Shown here: positions 50,545 through 58,963 of the stretch, one piece after another | Layout: each line of letters opens with the position of its first letter | How positions within the stretch are numbered: position 1 is the first letter of the stretch | Assembly: GCF_000576425.1 (NCBI RefSeq) | Contig: NZ_KK069995.1 | Location: 1-64,000, forward strand | Source of the DNA: Brachybacterium phenoliresistens | Lineage (GTDB): Bacteria > Actinomycetota > Actinomycetes > Actinomycetales > Dermabacteraceae | Length of the DNA stretch: 64,000 bases | Direction: 5' to 3' | The notes under the pieces: model-generated | Databases searched by the model: none | The model's input: only the letters and a program-made list of their open reading frames with translations | Told to the model about the DNA's origin: nothing | Translations under genes and position numbers: made by a program

Positions 50545-51486
50545 TCAGGCGCGCATCTCCGTGCGCCGGCGCAGGCGGATCAGCGGCACCAGCCACTCGG
50601 CGTAGCGGGCGCGGTGCGCCCCCAGGCCCGGGACGGACTCCGGGTCGGGGCGCCGGGCGGCGTCGACGAAGAAGCCCAGGAACGCGCACAGCACATCGGT
50701 GCCGGTGCGCCGCGGCAGCCCGTGATGGGTCATCAGCTCGTCGATCCGGGCGGAGACCGCCAGCTCCCCGTGCCGGTCCTCGACCGTGCCGAGGAACAGC
50801 AGGGCGTCCAGCCAGCGCGGCCCGCGGCAGGCATGGGCCCAGTCCACGACGCTCACCCCGCCGCCGGGGGCGATGAGGAGGTTGTCGGCCCGCACGTCGA
50901 GGTGGCACAGGGTCTCCCCGTCGATGGCCGCCAGGCCCCGCTCCTCGGCCAGCTCGAGGTCGCGCAGGTGCTCGAGGATCCATGGGTCCAGCCCCGGCGG
51001 CCGGTCCTCGGCGATGCGGGAGAAGCCCAGGAAGTCCTCGGCGAGCGCATCGGCCGCCCGCGGGAGGTCCGGCACCGGGTTCGGGGTGCAGACCGACTGC
51101 AGGTGATCCAGGGCGTCGAGCACATGGTCGAGGTCATCGCCCGTCCAGGGCTGGGCGGGGGTCTGCCCCGGCCCGACCTCGGTGACCAGCACGAACCAGT
51201 CGCCGTCCGTGAAGGCGTCGACGAAGGCGGGCACCGGGGCGCTGCTGGGGATGTGCGCGAGGGCGTGGGCCTCGGCGCGGTTCATGCGCGGGGAGTCGGG
51301 ATTGTCCTCGGCGCGGACCGCCTTCACGAACAGGCGTCTGCCGGTGTCCGCGGCGACGATCTCCGCGGTGGACGGGGAGAATCCCCCCGTGCAGGGGATG
51401 GTCCAGGACACCTCCGCGCCCAGCCGGTGCTGGACGCGCAGGCGGATGGACTCGGGCAGGTCGCTCCATCGCAGCCGTGGTCTCAT
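50545..51486 (-). CDS. phosphotransferase (APH/kinase fold)
   Basis: 313 residues from ATG 51486. Catalytic loop TLCHLDVRADNLLIAPGGG (HxDxxxxN) and metal Asp in VSVVDWAHACRGPRWLD, with a Gly-rich N-lobe GGFSPSTAEIVAADTGRRLFVK. It belongs to the same broad family as the protein at 19521-20408 but is not a close paralogue. An upstream GTG (51504) in frame is possible because the ATG has GGGAGG with only one spacing base. Substrate unknown. Confidence 0.82.
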   Translation of the reverse strand: MRPRLRWSDLPESIRLRVQHRLGAEVSWTIPCTGGFSPSTAEIVAADTGRRLFVKAVRAEDNPDSPRMNRAEAHALAHIPSSAPVPAFVDAFTDGDWFVLVTEVGPGQTPAQPWTGDDLDHVLDALDHLQSVCTPNPVPDLPRAADALAEDFLGFSRIAEDRPPGLDPWILEHLRDLELAEERGLAAIDGETLCHLDVRADNLLIAPGGGVSVVDWAHACRGPRWLDALLFLGTVEDRHGELAVSARIDELMTHHGLPRRTGTDVLCAFLGFFVDAARRPDPESVPGLGAHRARYAEWLVPLIRLRRRTEMRA

Positions 51487-51535
51487 ACCTCCCGATGATC
51501 CCACTCCGCGGCCGATGTGACCAGCGTCTCATCGC

Positions 51536-52825
51536 TCAGGCGCCCTCGACGCCGCGCAGGCGCCGCGCGACGAACCGCCTCTCCCCCTCCGTGCCGGTGA
51601 GCTCGAGCGCCCGGGCGTAGGCGGCGCGGGCCTCGGCCGGACGGCCCAGCTCCTCGAGGGTGATCGCCCGCGCCAGATGGTACGGCTGGTGCGCGGCGAG
51701 CTCCGCCTCCCCGGCGAGGCCGTCCAGCAGCGCGAGGCCGTGCTCGAGGCCGTCACGGCGCCCCACGGCGATGGCGCGGTTCATCCGCACCACCGGCCCC
51801 GGATCGTGGCGCAGCAGCAGGTCGTACAGCGCGACGATCTGCGGCCAGTCGGTGGCCTCGAAGACGGGGGCCTCGGCGTGGACGGCGGCGATCGCGGCCT
51901 GGATCGCCCATCGGCCCGCGCCGGGCGCGGCGGCCGCCTGCTCGGCCAGGGCGATGCCCTCGGCGCGCAGATCCGCGTCCCATCGGCCGCGGTCCTGCTG
52001 CTCGAGCGGGACGGGCACACCGTCCTCCAGGCGCGCCGGGGCCCGGGACTGGGTCAGCAGCATGAGCGCCAGCAGGCCGGTGGCCTCGGCCGATGCCGGG
52101 TCCAGCCGGTGCAGGATACGGCCCAGGCGGATCGCCTCCGCGGTGAGCTCGGCCCGCAGCGGCGACGCGCCGGAGGTCGCGGCGTAGCCCTCGGTGAACA
52201 CCAGGGAGATCGCCGTGAGCACGAGCGGCAGGCGGGCGCGGCGCTCGCCCTCGTCCTCGGGGACGCGCAGCGGGATCCCGCTGACGCGGATCCGCTTCTT
52301 GGCGCGGGTGATGCGCGCCTGCAGCGTGGGCAGGGGCAGCAGCAGGGCCTCGGCGACCTCCGCGCTGCTCAGCCCGCCGACGAAGCGCAGCATGAGCGCG
52401 ATCCGGTCCGCCGGGGCGATCGCCGGATGGCAGGTGCCCATGAGCATGGCCAGGCGGTCGTCGGGCAGGTCGCCGCCCTCGAGCGCGGCGGCATCGGCCG
52501 GAGGCGCGGTGCGCTCCCCCTCCTCGATGCGCAGCCGGGCCAGGCGCCGCGCCGCGGCCGCATCGCCGCGCACCCGGTCCAGGGCGCGGTTCTTCGCGGC
52601 CTGGACCAGCCAGGCCAGCGGCCGATCCGGCACGCCGTCGCGCGGCCAGGTGCGCAGCGCCGCCTCCATCGCCTCCTGGGCCGCGTCCTCGGCGAGGTCC
52701 AGGTCCCCGAAGCGCCGCACCAGGATCGCGATCAGGCGGGTGTGCTCCTCGCGGTGCAGGCGGGCGAGGAGCTCGTCGGCCGGGGCCGCGCCCGCGGGAG
52801 CGGCCCCGGCGTCGGAGGCGGACAT
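51536..52825 (-). CDS. ECF42-group sigma factor with TPR-like C-terminal extension
   Basis: 429 residues. Sigma region 2 (EEHTRLIAILVRRFGDLDLAEDAAQEAMEAALRTWP) and region 4 (ADRIALMLRFVGGLSSAEVAEALLLPLPTLQARITRAKKRIR), followed by a 230-residue extension with TPR-like helices (AEATGLLALMLLTQSRAPARLEDG, GRWAIQAAIAAVHAEAPVFEATDWPQIVALYDLLL). This architecture and the DGPF partner just upstream define ECF42. There is no anti-sigma gene; the extension is required for activity in described members. The gene is only 6 bp after the DGPF gene. Confidence 0.92.
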   Translation of the reverse strand: MSASDAGAAPAGAAPADELLARLHREEHTRLIAILVRRFGDLDLAEDAAQEAMEAALRTWPRDGVPDRPLAWLVQAAKNRALDRVRGDAAAARRLARLRIEEGERTAPPADAAALEGGDLPDDRLAMLMGTCHPAIAPADRIALMLRFVGGLSSAEVAEALLLPLPTLQARITRAKKRIRVSGIPLRVPEDEGERRARLPLVLTAISLVFTEGYAATSGASPLRAELTAEAIRLGRILHRLDPASAEATGLLALMLLTQSRAPARLEDGVPVPLEQQDRGRWDADLRAEGIALAEQAAAAPGAGRWAIQAAIAAVHAEAPVFEATDWPQIVALYDLLLRHDPGPVVRMNRAIAVGRRDGLEHGLALLDGLAGEAELAAHQPYHLARAITLEELGRPAEARAAYARALELTGTEGERRFVARRLRGVEGA

Positions 52826-52831
52826 GGCGGA

Positions 52832-53179
52832 TCAGAACTCCGCGATCGGCCGCACCTCGACGCGGCCGCCGATCGCCCCCGGGCAGCGGCCCGCCCAGCG
52901 GATGGCCTCGTCGATGTCCGGCACGTCGATCACGATCGTCCCGCCCACGAACTCCCGGCTCTCCGCGTACGGGCCCGCGGTCACCACCGGCTCGGCGTCC
53001 CGGCCGGCGCGGGTGACGCTGGTGCCGGTCTCCGGGTCCTCGAGCGCGAACCCGCCGGCGAGCACCCCCGCCTTCTCCAGCTCGGCATCGAAGGCCATGA
53101 AGTCCTCCACGCCGGGCGCGTCGTCCTCCCCGCAGCTCGGGCCGTCCACGGCCCCCATCATCAGCAGCACGTACTTCAT
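52832..53179 (-). CDS. DGPF/YCII-domain protein
   Basis: 115 residues. YCII fold: MKYVLLMMGAVDG at the start, then AGVLAGGFALEDPETGTSV, VVTAGPYAESREFVGGTIVIDVPDIDEAIRWAGRCPGA with the conserved D/H-type surface and RVEVRPIAEF. DGPF proteins are the constant partners and usual targets of ECF42 sigma factors; their activity is unknown. Start at 53177-53179. A 22-nt hairpin (53213-53234, GACCGGGC/GCCCGGTC) lies in the leader and an ECF42-like promoter further upstream. Confidence 0.88.
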   Translation of the reverse strand: MKYVLLMMGAVDGPSCGEDDAPGVEDFMAFDAELEKAGVLAGGFALEDPETGTSVTRAGRDAEPVVTAGPYAESREFVGGTIVIDVPDIDEAIRWAGRCPGAIGGRVEVRPIAEF

Positions 53180-53242
53180 CGTCCTCAGCTCCTCGTCCAG
53201 CTTCTCGGTGGCGACCGGGCCGAAGCGCCCGGTCACCACTAT

Positions 53243-53269
53243 GACGAACCCCGCCCCGCCGGATCGACA
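53243..53269 (-). promoter_or_regulatory. ECF42-type promoter TGTCGA-N17-CGTC
   Basis: On the minus strand TGTCGA (53264-53269) and CGTC (53243-53246) are 17 bp apart, the motif reported for ECF42 sigma factors (TGTCGA in -35, CGA/TC-type -10). It lies 64 bp before the DGPF gene, with the hairpin in the leader between. Supports autoregulation of the sigma/DGPF unit. Confidence 0.7.
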
Positions 53270-53374
53270 GCCGGGCGGAGGAATCTCGGACGGACGCGTG
53301 CGGGTGCCCTCCCCGGGCCGGATCCGGGGGAAACCTGCATGGAGCCGGCGCGCGCACCGTCCTAGCATCGAGGC

Positions 53375-53797
53375 ATGCGCTCCCTCATCACCCTGATCCT
53401 GAACATCATCTGGCTGGTGACCGCGGGCTGGTCGCTGTTCCTGGCCTACGTCATCGCCGGCATCCTGGCCTGCATCTTCATCGTCACGATCCCCTTCGGA
53501 GTGGCCTCCTTCCGCATCGCCGGCTTCGTGCTGTGGCCCTTCGGCCGCGAGGTCATCGACGTGGGCCGGCCCACCGCCGTGGGCACGATCGGCAACGTCA
53601 TCTGGTTCGTGGTCGCGGGCTGGTGGCTGGCGCTGGGCCATGTGGTCACCGCGCTCGCCCAGGCGGTCACGATCATCGGCCTCCCGCTGGCGTGGGCGAA
53701 CCTCAAGCTGATCCCCGTGACCTGCTTCCCCTTCGGCAAGGAGGTCGTCTCCTCCGACGACGCCCGCGCCGCGATGTTCCCGACCGCGCGCGCGTGA
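53375..53797 (+). CDS. YccF-domain membrane protein
   Basis: 140 residues with four hydrophobic helices in two repeats, each like LILNIIWLVTAGWSLFLAYVIAGILACIFIVTIPFGVASFRIAGFVLWPFGREV; the WPFG/FPFG and GREV/GKEV elements recur in the second half. YccF-domain function is not known. ATG lies 6 nt after TAGCAT (53363-53368), leaderless. Its stop overlaps the GTG of the next gene (GTGA). Confidence 0.88.
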   Translation: MRSLITLILNIIWLVTAGWSLFLAYVIAGILACIFIVTIPFGVASFRIAGFVLWPFGREVIDVGRPTAVGTIGNVIWFVVAGWWLALGHVVTALAQAVTIIGLPLAWANLKLIPVTCFPFGKEVVSSDDARAAMFPTARA

Positions 53798-54672
53798 GGC
53801 CCCTGCACGACGTCGCGTGCGGCGACTGGCTGCTGCGCCGCGCCGGCGCGTGGGCGCGGGTGGGCGGCGTCGCCGGGACCGGGTTCGAGGCCTACGCCCG
53901 GATCCTGCATCCCGTCGCCGCCCGCCGGGTGGACCTCTCGGTCCAGGACCGGTGGGGGATCCACCCGGAGCGGGAGACCGCGAGCTGGCCCTGGGCCGAG
54001 GTCGCCCGGCGCAACGACCGCGTGATGCACCCGCTGGTGCAGTGGCAGGCGATCACCGATCAGGAGCGGTCCCTGGAGTTCGCGGACGGCTGGCAGGCCG
54101 GCCAGTCGGAGGAGGGGCGGCTCGCCCCGGACCTCCTGGCGGCCCTGACCGGGCATCTGGCCGCGGCGACCGCGACGCCGGAGGATCTCGTCGCCGCGTT
54201 CTGGGTCGGCCACGGGGAGCTGAACGACAGCAGCAACGGATACATCCTGCTGACCTCCGAAGAGGAATCCGGCGAGGGGTGGGAGGCGCCGCCGCGGCCC
54301 CCGCGACAGCGCCCGGTCAGCGCGGCGGTCCGCGCGCTGGTGGATCGGGGCCCGTACTTCCTCTGGCCCGGACGGGAGATGGTCCTGCTGGAAACCGGGG
54401 CCACCGAGCTGTCCGACCCCGGCTGGGGCGAGACCTCCGGACTCGGCGGATGGGAGGGCGACCCGGCGCCGGTCACACCGCAGCTTCTGTGGCCCGCCGG
54501 GCACGAATGGGTGCTCGCCTCGGAGATCGACTGGGACTCGACGATCGTCGCGGGCTCGCGGGCGCTCGTGGACGCGGTGCTCGCCGACGACCGCGTCGAG
54601 GCCTTCGAGGTGGACGCCGATGCCGACCTGACGTGGGACGGCGACACCGTCAACACCGCCCGGGACCGGTGA
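53794..54672 (+). CDS. hypothetical protein coupled to YccF
   Basis: 292 residues from GTG 53794, which overlaps the YccF stop by 4 bp. Soluble, acidic, Trp-rich, no signal peptide. The N-terminal LLRRAGAWARVGGVAGTGFEAYARILHPVAA resembles other uncharacterised actinobacterial proteins. I see no catalytic motif. The C-terminus AFEVDADADLTWDGDTVNTARDR is intact. Function unknown. Confidence 0.7.
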   Translation: MRPLHDVACGDWLLRRAGAWARVGGVAGTGFEAYARILHPVAARRVDLSVQDRWGIHPERETASWPWAEVARRNDRVMHPLVQWQAITDQERSLEFADGWQAGQSEEGRLAPDLLAALTGHLAAATATPEDLVAAFWVGHGELNDSSNGYILLTSEEESGEGWEAPPRPPRQRPVSAAVRALVDRGPYFLWPGREMVLLETGATELSDPGWGETSGLGGWEGDPAPVTPQLLWPAGHEWVLASEIDWDSTIVAGSRALVDAVLADDRVEAFEVDADADLTWDGDTVNTARDR

Positions 54673-54717
54673 CCCGGGCGCCCCGGCCGGCGTCGGCCAC
54701 GAGCGCGTTGCAAATCC

Positions 54718-54761
54718 ATTCACGGCGTGTTGACCTGCTCGTCGACCGGTGTTGGCATAGC
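54718..54761 (+). promoter_or_regulatory. PHO-box-like 11-bp direct repeats
   Basis: ATTCACGGCGT, GTTGACCTGCT, CGTCGACCGGT, GTTGGCATAGC: four head-to-tail 11-bp units, each with a GTTsACC-like start, 81 bp upstream of the metallophosphoesterase start. A TAGGGT -10 follows at 54789-54794. PhoP of streptomycetes binds GTTCACC direct repeats at this period. Confidence 0.5.
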
Positions 54762-54841
54762 GTGCTCCTGGCGGTCGCGACCGCCGCCTAGGGTCATCGC
54801 CGACCCGCGCCTCCCGGCGCCCCCGACGACAGGAGCTCCCC

Positions 54842-56038
54842 ATGTTCCCCTCCTCCGACACCCCTGCCCCCAGCCGCCGCGGCGTCCTCGCCGCCTCCGG
54901 AGCCGCCGCCGCAGGGCTCGCCGCGGTCGGCCTCGGCCCCGCGCCCGCCCAGGCCGGCCCCACCCCCACCACGAAGGACGGCATCGTGAAGAACCCGCTC
55001 GCCTTCCGCGACGACGGCTCGTTCACCGTCGTGCAGTTCAACGACACGCAGGACAGCCACACCACCGACGTCCGCACCACCGCCCTGCAGGAGGCCGTCC
55101 TGGACGACGCCTCCCCGGACGTCGTCATCATCAACGGCGACGTCATCAACGGCGGCCCCTCCACCGAGCTCGAGGTCAAGCAGGCCCTGAACAACGTGGT
55201 GCTGCCGATGGAGCAGCGCGGCATCCCCTTCGCGGTCACCTTCGGCAACCACGACGAGGACTCCACCGAGAAGACCGGCATGGCCGAGGCGGACTACGTC
55301 GCCTTCCTGTCCCAGTACGAGCACTCGATCACCACCCTCGGGGCGGACGTCACCGGCACCGCCAACCAGGTCCTGCCCGTGCGCTCGGCCGATGGGAAGC
55401 GCGACGCCTTCGCCCTGTGGCTGCTGGACTCGGGCCGCTACGCGCCGGCAGAGATCGCCGGCCAGGACTTCGAGGGCTACCCGCACTGGGACTGGCTGCG
55501 CTTCGACCAGGTCGAGTGGTACGCCCGCACCTCCCGGGAGCTCGAGAAGAAGAACAAGGGCCTGGTCCCCGGCCTGGTGTTCCAGCACATCGCCCTGTGG
55601 GAGCACCGCTTCATGTGGTTCGCGAGCGTCGACTCGCGCACCGACGCCGACCACGAGCGGGCGGTCGCGAAGCACGGGATCATCGGCGAGCGCAATGAGG
55701 ACGAGTGCCCGGGGCCGTTCAACTCCGGCCTGTTCAGCGCGATGCTGCACCGCGGGGACATCCGCGGGCTGTTCGTCGGCCACGACCACACGAACACCTA
55801 CCAGGGCGACTACTACGGCATCACGCTGGGCTACGGCCCGGGCACGGGCTTCGGCACCTACGGCCTGGGCGGTGCGGAGAACCACCGCCTGCGCGGCGCC
55901 CGCGTGTTCCGCCTGGCCGAGGCGGACGGCGACGTCACCGTCGACACCGCGCCCGTGTTCGCCGGGGACTACGGCATCGACCTCACCGACGGCTACCAGC
56001 CCGGCGAGCCCGCCGCCTTCCCCGCCGGCGTGCGCTGA
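54842..56038 (+). CDS. Tat-exported metallophosphoesterase
   Basis: 398 residues. Twin-arginine signal SRRGVLAASGAAAAG with a cleavage-like AQA about residue 38. Metal motifs of calcineurin-type phosphatases: VVQFNDTQD, VIINGDVINGG, FGNHDE and FVGHDHTN, with His in FQHIALWEH. It acts outside the membrane on phosphate esters; this is the purple acid phosphatase/metallophosphoesterase class. ACAGGAGC precedes the ATG. PHO-box-like repeats upstream suggest phosphate-starvation control together with the other secreted phosphatases in the window. Confidence 0.92.
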   Translation: MFPSSDTPAPSRRGVLAASGAAAAGLAAVGLGPAPAQAGPTPTTKDGIVKNPLAFRDDGSFTVVQFNDTQDSHTTDVRTTALQEAVLDDASPDVVIINGDVINGGPSTELEVKQALNNVVLPMEQRGIPFAVTFGNHDEDSTEKTGMAEADYVAFLSQYEHSITTLGADVTGTANQVLPVRSADGKRDAFALWLLDSGRYAPAEIAGQDFEGYPHWDWLRFDQVEWYARTSRELEKKNKGLVPGLVFQHIALWEHRFMWFASVDSRTDADHERAVAKHGIIGERNEDECPGPFNSGLFSAMLHRGDIRGLFVGHDHTNTYQGDYYGITLGYGPGTGFGTYGLGGAENHRLRGARVFRLAEADGDVTVDTAPVFAGDYGIDLTDGYQPGEPAAFPAGVR

Positions 56039-56073
56039 GCGGAGCGGCCGGGGCGGGATGAGACGGTGGGGGC

Positions 56074-56859
56074 ATGCGCACCCACCGCAAGTCCCGCCCC
56101 GGCGCCCCGCCCGGATTCTTCGCCGCGGAGGCCGCGGGGCTGGCCTGGCTGGCGGAGCCGGACGCCGTCCCGGTGGTCCGCGTGCTCGCGGCCGATGATC
56201 ACGGCCTGGACCTCGAGCGCCTCGAGCCCGTTCCGGCCGATGCCGCCGCGGCCCGCCGTCTGGGCGGCCAGCTCGCGCGGCTGCACGATGCCGGGGCGCC
56301 GGCCTTCGGCTGGGCGCCCGCGCCGCGGGCCTGGTTCGGGCCGCTGGAGGCGCCGTTCCCGGTGCCGACCGCGCCGCGCGCGGAGTTCTCCGTCTTCTGG
56401 GCGGAGGACCGGCTGCGCCCGCTGGCCCAGCGGACCGCCCCGCTGCTGGGCGATGAGGGCGCCGGCGCCGTCGAAGGGGCGATCGCGGTGATCGCGGCCG
56501 GGGTCTTCGACGGCATCGCCGGCCAGGGCCGCGAGGAGCCGGCGCGGGTGCACGGGGACCTGTGGTCGGGCAACGTCCTGTGGACGGCGGCGGGCGGGAC
56601 CCTCATCGACCCGGCCGCCCATGGCGGGCATCGGCTCGAGGACCTGGCGCTGCTGACCCTGTTCGGGGCGCCGCACCTCGAGGAGATCCTCGCCGGCTAC
56701 GAGCAGGCGCATCCGATGCCCGAGGGCTGGCGCGAGGACCTGCCCGCGCACCTGTTCTTCGCGCTGCTCGCGCACGTGGACCTGTTCGGCACCGGCTATG
56801 CGGCCGATGCGATCCGCACCGCGCAGCGGATCGTGCGCCGCGCGGAGGAGATCGCATGA
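56074..56859 (+). CDS. fructosamine kinase-family protein
   Basis: 261 residues. Kinase catalytic loop VHGDLWSGNVLW and metal Asp in GTLIDPAAHGGHRLEDLALLTLFG are diagnostic for fructosamine/ketosamine-3-kinases, which phosphorylate glycated amines for repair. The N-lobe begins RPGAPPGFFAAEAAGLAWLAE. Followed by a methyltransferase with a 4-bp ATGA overlap, so the two form an operon; no glycation-specific partner is obvious. Confidence 0.92.
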   Translation: MRTHRKSRPGAPPGFFAAEAAGLAWLAEPDAVPVVRVLAADDHGLDLERLEPVPADAAAARRLGGQLARLHDAGAPAFGWAPAPRAWFGPLEAPFPVPTAPRAEFSVFWAEDRLRPLAQRTAPLLGDEGAGAVEGAIAVIAAGVFDGIAGQGREEPARVHGDLWSGNVLWTAAGGTLIDPAAHGGHRLEDLALLTLFGAPHLEEILAGYEQAHPMPEGWREDLPAHLFFALLAHVDLFGTGYAADAIRTAQRIVRRAEEIA

Positions 56860-57650
56860 CGGCAGGGCAGGGAAGCGCAGGGCAGGGAAGGGCGGGGCAG
56901 GGAACGACAGGTCCGGGAGCGCCATGGCGGGGAACAGCGCGGGCGGCCGCGGCCTACGGGGCCCGCGCCGCCGAGTACGTGCAGGCCGTCGGCACCATGG
57001 AGGCCACCGCCCCGCAGGATCGGGCGCTCGTGGAGCGCTGGGCGGCGCAGACGGCCGGGCCCCTGCTGGACCTGGGCTGCGGCCCCGGCCAGTGGACGGC
57101 GCACCTGGCCGGGCGCGGCCACGACGTGGTGGGCATGGACCCGGCGGCGGGGTTCCTGGAGATCGCCCGGCGGGCGCACCCTGCGGTGCGCTTCCGCGAC
57201 GGGGGCGTCGAGGACCTCGACCCCGCCGAGCCCTGGGGCGGGATCCTCGCCTGGTACTCGCTGATCCATCTGGACCCGGCCGATGTGCCGGCGGCCCTGG
57301 CACGGATGCACGCCTGCCTGGTGCCGGGCGGCCGGGCGCTGATCGGGTTCTTCGCGGCCGATGACAGCCCGCGGGCGCAGCCCGAACGCGCCGCGGACCG
57401 AGCGGCCAAGGCCGAGCGCGTCAATGGCGGAGCGGCCCGACCCGAGCGCGCCGCGGATGGAGCGGCGCACGACCCGGAAACCCCGGGCCCCGAGCCGTTC
57501 CCCCATGCGGTCGCGACGGCATACCGCTGGCCTGCCGAGACGATGGCCGACCTGCTGCAGCGGGCCGGCTTCACCCTCGAGCATTCCGAGCAGCGCACCG
57601 ATCCCGGCGCGCGCCCTCATGCGGCGATCCTCGCCGTGCGCGAGGGATGA
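56856..57650 (+). CDS. class I SAM-dependent methyltransferase with low-complexity insertions
   Basis: 264 residues. Motif I GPLLDLGCGPGQWTAHLAGRGH, motif II VVGMDPAAGFLEIARRA and later VPGGRALIGFFAADD are typical. It carries a Gly-Gln-Gly repeat at the N-terminus (GQGSAGQGRAGQG) and, after strand 5, an unusual insertion in which PERAADRAA and PERAADGAA recur (about residues 180-205), a duplication at the DNA level. Substrate unknown. Coupled to the fructosamine kinase gene upstream. Confidence 0.85.
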   Translation: MTAGQGSAGQGRAGQGTTGPGAPWRGTARAAAAYGARAAEYVQAVGTMEATAPQDRALVERWAAQTAGPLLDLGCGPGQWTAHLAGRGHDVVGMDPAAGFLEIARRAHPAVRFRDGGVEDLDPAEPWGGILAWYSLIHLDPADVPAALARMHACLVPGGRALIGFFAADDSPRAQPERAADRAAKAERVNGGAARPERAADGAAHDPETPGPEPFPHAVATAYRWPAETMADLLQRAGFTLEHSEQRTDPGARPHAAILAVREG

Positions 57651-57702
57651 TGGGCGCCGGCGTCGCGACGACGCCGACGCCCCGAGCAGAGGACGCCCGC
57701 GC

Positions 57703-58269
57703 ATGACCATCCCCCTCCCCCGCATCGAGCAGGCCATCGCGGAATACTCCGCGGCGTGGGACGGCGAGCGCCATCTGCTCCCCCTGCTGCGCGGCCTCGC
57801 CCTGGACGGCGACCCGACCAGCCGCGGGACCCTCGCCGGGCACCTCACCGGCAGCGTCGTCCTCTTCGACGCCGACTGGAGGAACGTCCTGCAGATCCAC
57901 CACCGGGTGCACCAGCGGTACCTCTTCCCCGGGGGCCACATCGACGCCGAGGACCAGAGCCTCCAGGCGGCCGCCCTGCGCGAGCTGCACGAGGAGGTCG
58001 GCGTCCCGCCCCGGTCCGTGCGGCTGCTGCCCGGCCGGTTCCGGATCCTCCACGTGGACGTGCACGACATCGCGGCGCGGCCCGAGCGGCACGAGCCCGC
58101 GCACTTCCACTACGACCTGCGGTTCGCGGCAGTCGCCGCGGGCCCGCTGGAGATCCGGCCGCAGGAGGACGAGGTCTCCGATCCCCGCTGGGTGCCGGTC
58201 GCGGAGCTGCCGGGCGTCCTCGGCGAACGGGCCCGCGAGGCCGCCGCGCGACGCGGCGAGCCCGGCTGA
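57703..58269 (+). CDS. Nudix hydrolase (second, actinobacterial subtype)
   Basis: 188 residues. The Nudix box GGHIDAEDQSLQAAAL then RELHEEVGV has one extra residue and Asp at the usual Glu position, as in a common actinobacterial subtype with an N-terminal extension of about 50 residues. FPGGHID and RFRILHVDVHDI are present. Unrelated in detail to the Nudix gene at 49908. Substrate unknown. Followed by the convergent DinB gene. Confidence 0.87.
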   Translation: MTIPLPRIEQAIAEYSAAWDGERHLLPLLRGLALDGDPTSRGTLAGHLTGSVVLFDADWRNVLQIHHRVHQRYLFPGGHIDAEDQSLQAAALRELHEEVGVPPRSVRLLPGRFRILHVDVHDIAARPERHEPAHFHYDLRFAAVAAGPLEIRPQEDEVSDPRWVPVAELPGVLGERAREAAARRGEPG

Positions 58270-58403
58270 CGGCGCTCCCTCAGCCCTCCGGCTGCTGCGC
58301 GGTCCAGCTCAGGACGTTCCCGCCGCCCCTCGCGCAGCGGCACCGGCCGGCGCAACGGCATCGGCCGGTGCGACGGCGCGGAGCTGCCGGGCGGGACCGG
58401 ATG

Positions 58404-58943
58404 TCAGTACCCGGTGCGCCCGTCGATCGCCTCGCGCAGCAGGTCCATGTGCCCGAGGTGGCGGGCGTACTCCTCGATGAGGTGGGTGAGGATCCAGCGC
58501 AGGTTCACCGGTTCGCCGCGGCGCAGGCCGCGCACCGGGCCGTCGAGGTCGCTCCAGCTCGCGACGGCCTCCCGCGTCACGGCGATCTCGGCACGGTAGG
58601 CGGCGAGCTCGGCCGCGGCCGTCTGCGGGGAGGCGTCGTCGAAGTCGCCGTCGCGGCTCTCCGGCGTGCAGTAGTACTCCGGCACGTCCTGCGCGAGCAG
58701 GACCTCGCGCAGCCAGTACGCCTCGACCTCGGTGAGGTGACGGACGATGCCCATCAGGCTCAGGGTCGACGGCGGGATGGGGCGGCTGCACAGCTGCTCG
58801 GCGGTGAGACCGGCGACCTTCAGCAGCACGCTCTCGCGGTACGTCTCGAGCCAGCGCTCGCAGGTGGCGCGCTCTGAGGCGACCATCGGGCCCATCGGGC
58901 GGGTGTCCTCGTGGTGCGCGAGCACGGGCGTAGTGGTGTCCAT
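58404..58943 (-). CDS. DinB/DUF664 protein (mycothiol-dependent-type)
   Basis: 179 residues of the four-helix DinB fold. Metal-binding histidines lie in MGIVRHLTEVEAYW and HLIEEYARHLGHMDLLREA, with the third site in the helix RESVLLKVAGL region. DUF664 members include mycothiol-dependent isomerases and bacillithiol/thiol S-transferases of actinobacteria; the specific reaction is not shown. ATG at 58943. Convergent with the Nudix gene upstream. Confidence 0.85.
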   Translation of the reverse strand: MDTTTPVLAHHEDTRPMGPMVASERATCERWLETYRESVLLKVAGLTAEQLCSRPIPPSTLSLMGIVRHLTEVEAYWLREVLLAQDVPEYYCTPESRDGDFDDASPQTAAAELAAYRAEIAVTREAVASWSDLDGPVRGLRRGEPVNLRWILTHLIEEYARHLGHMDLLREAIDGRTGY

Positions 58944-58963
58944 CGGGCCAGTGTGCCCGCCGC

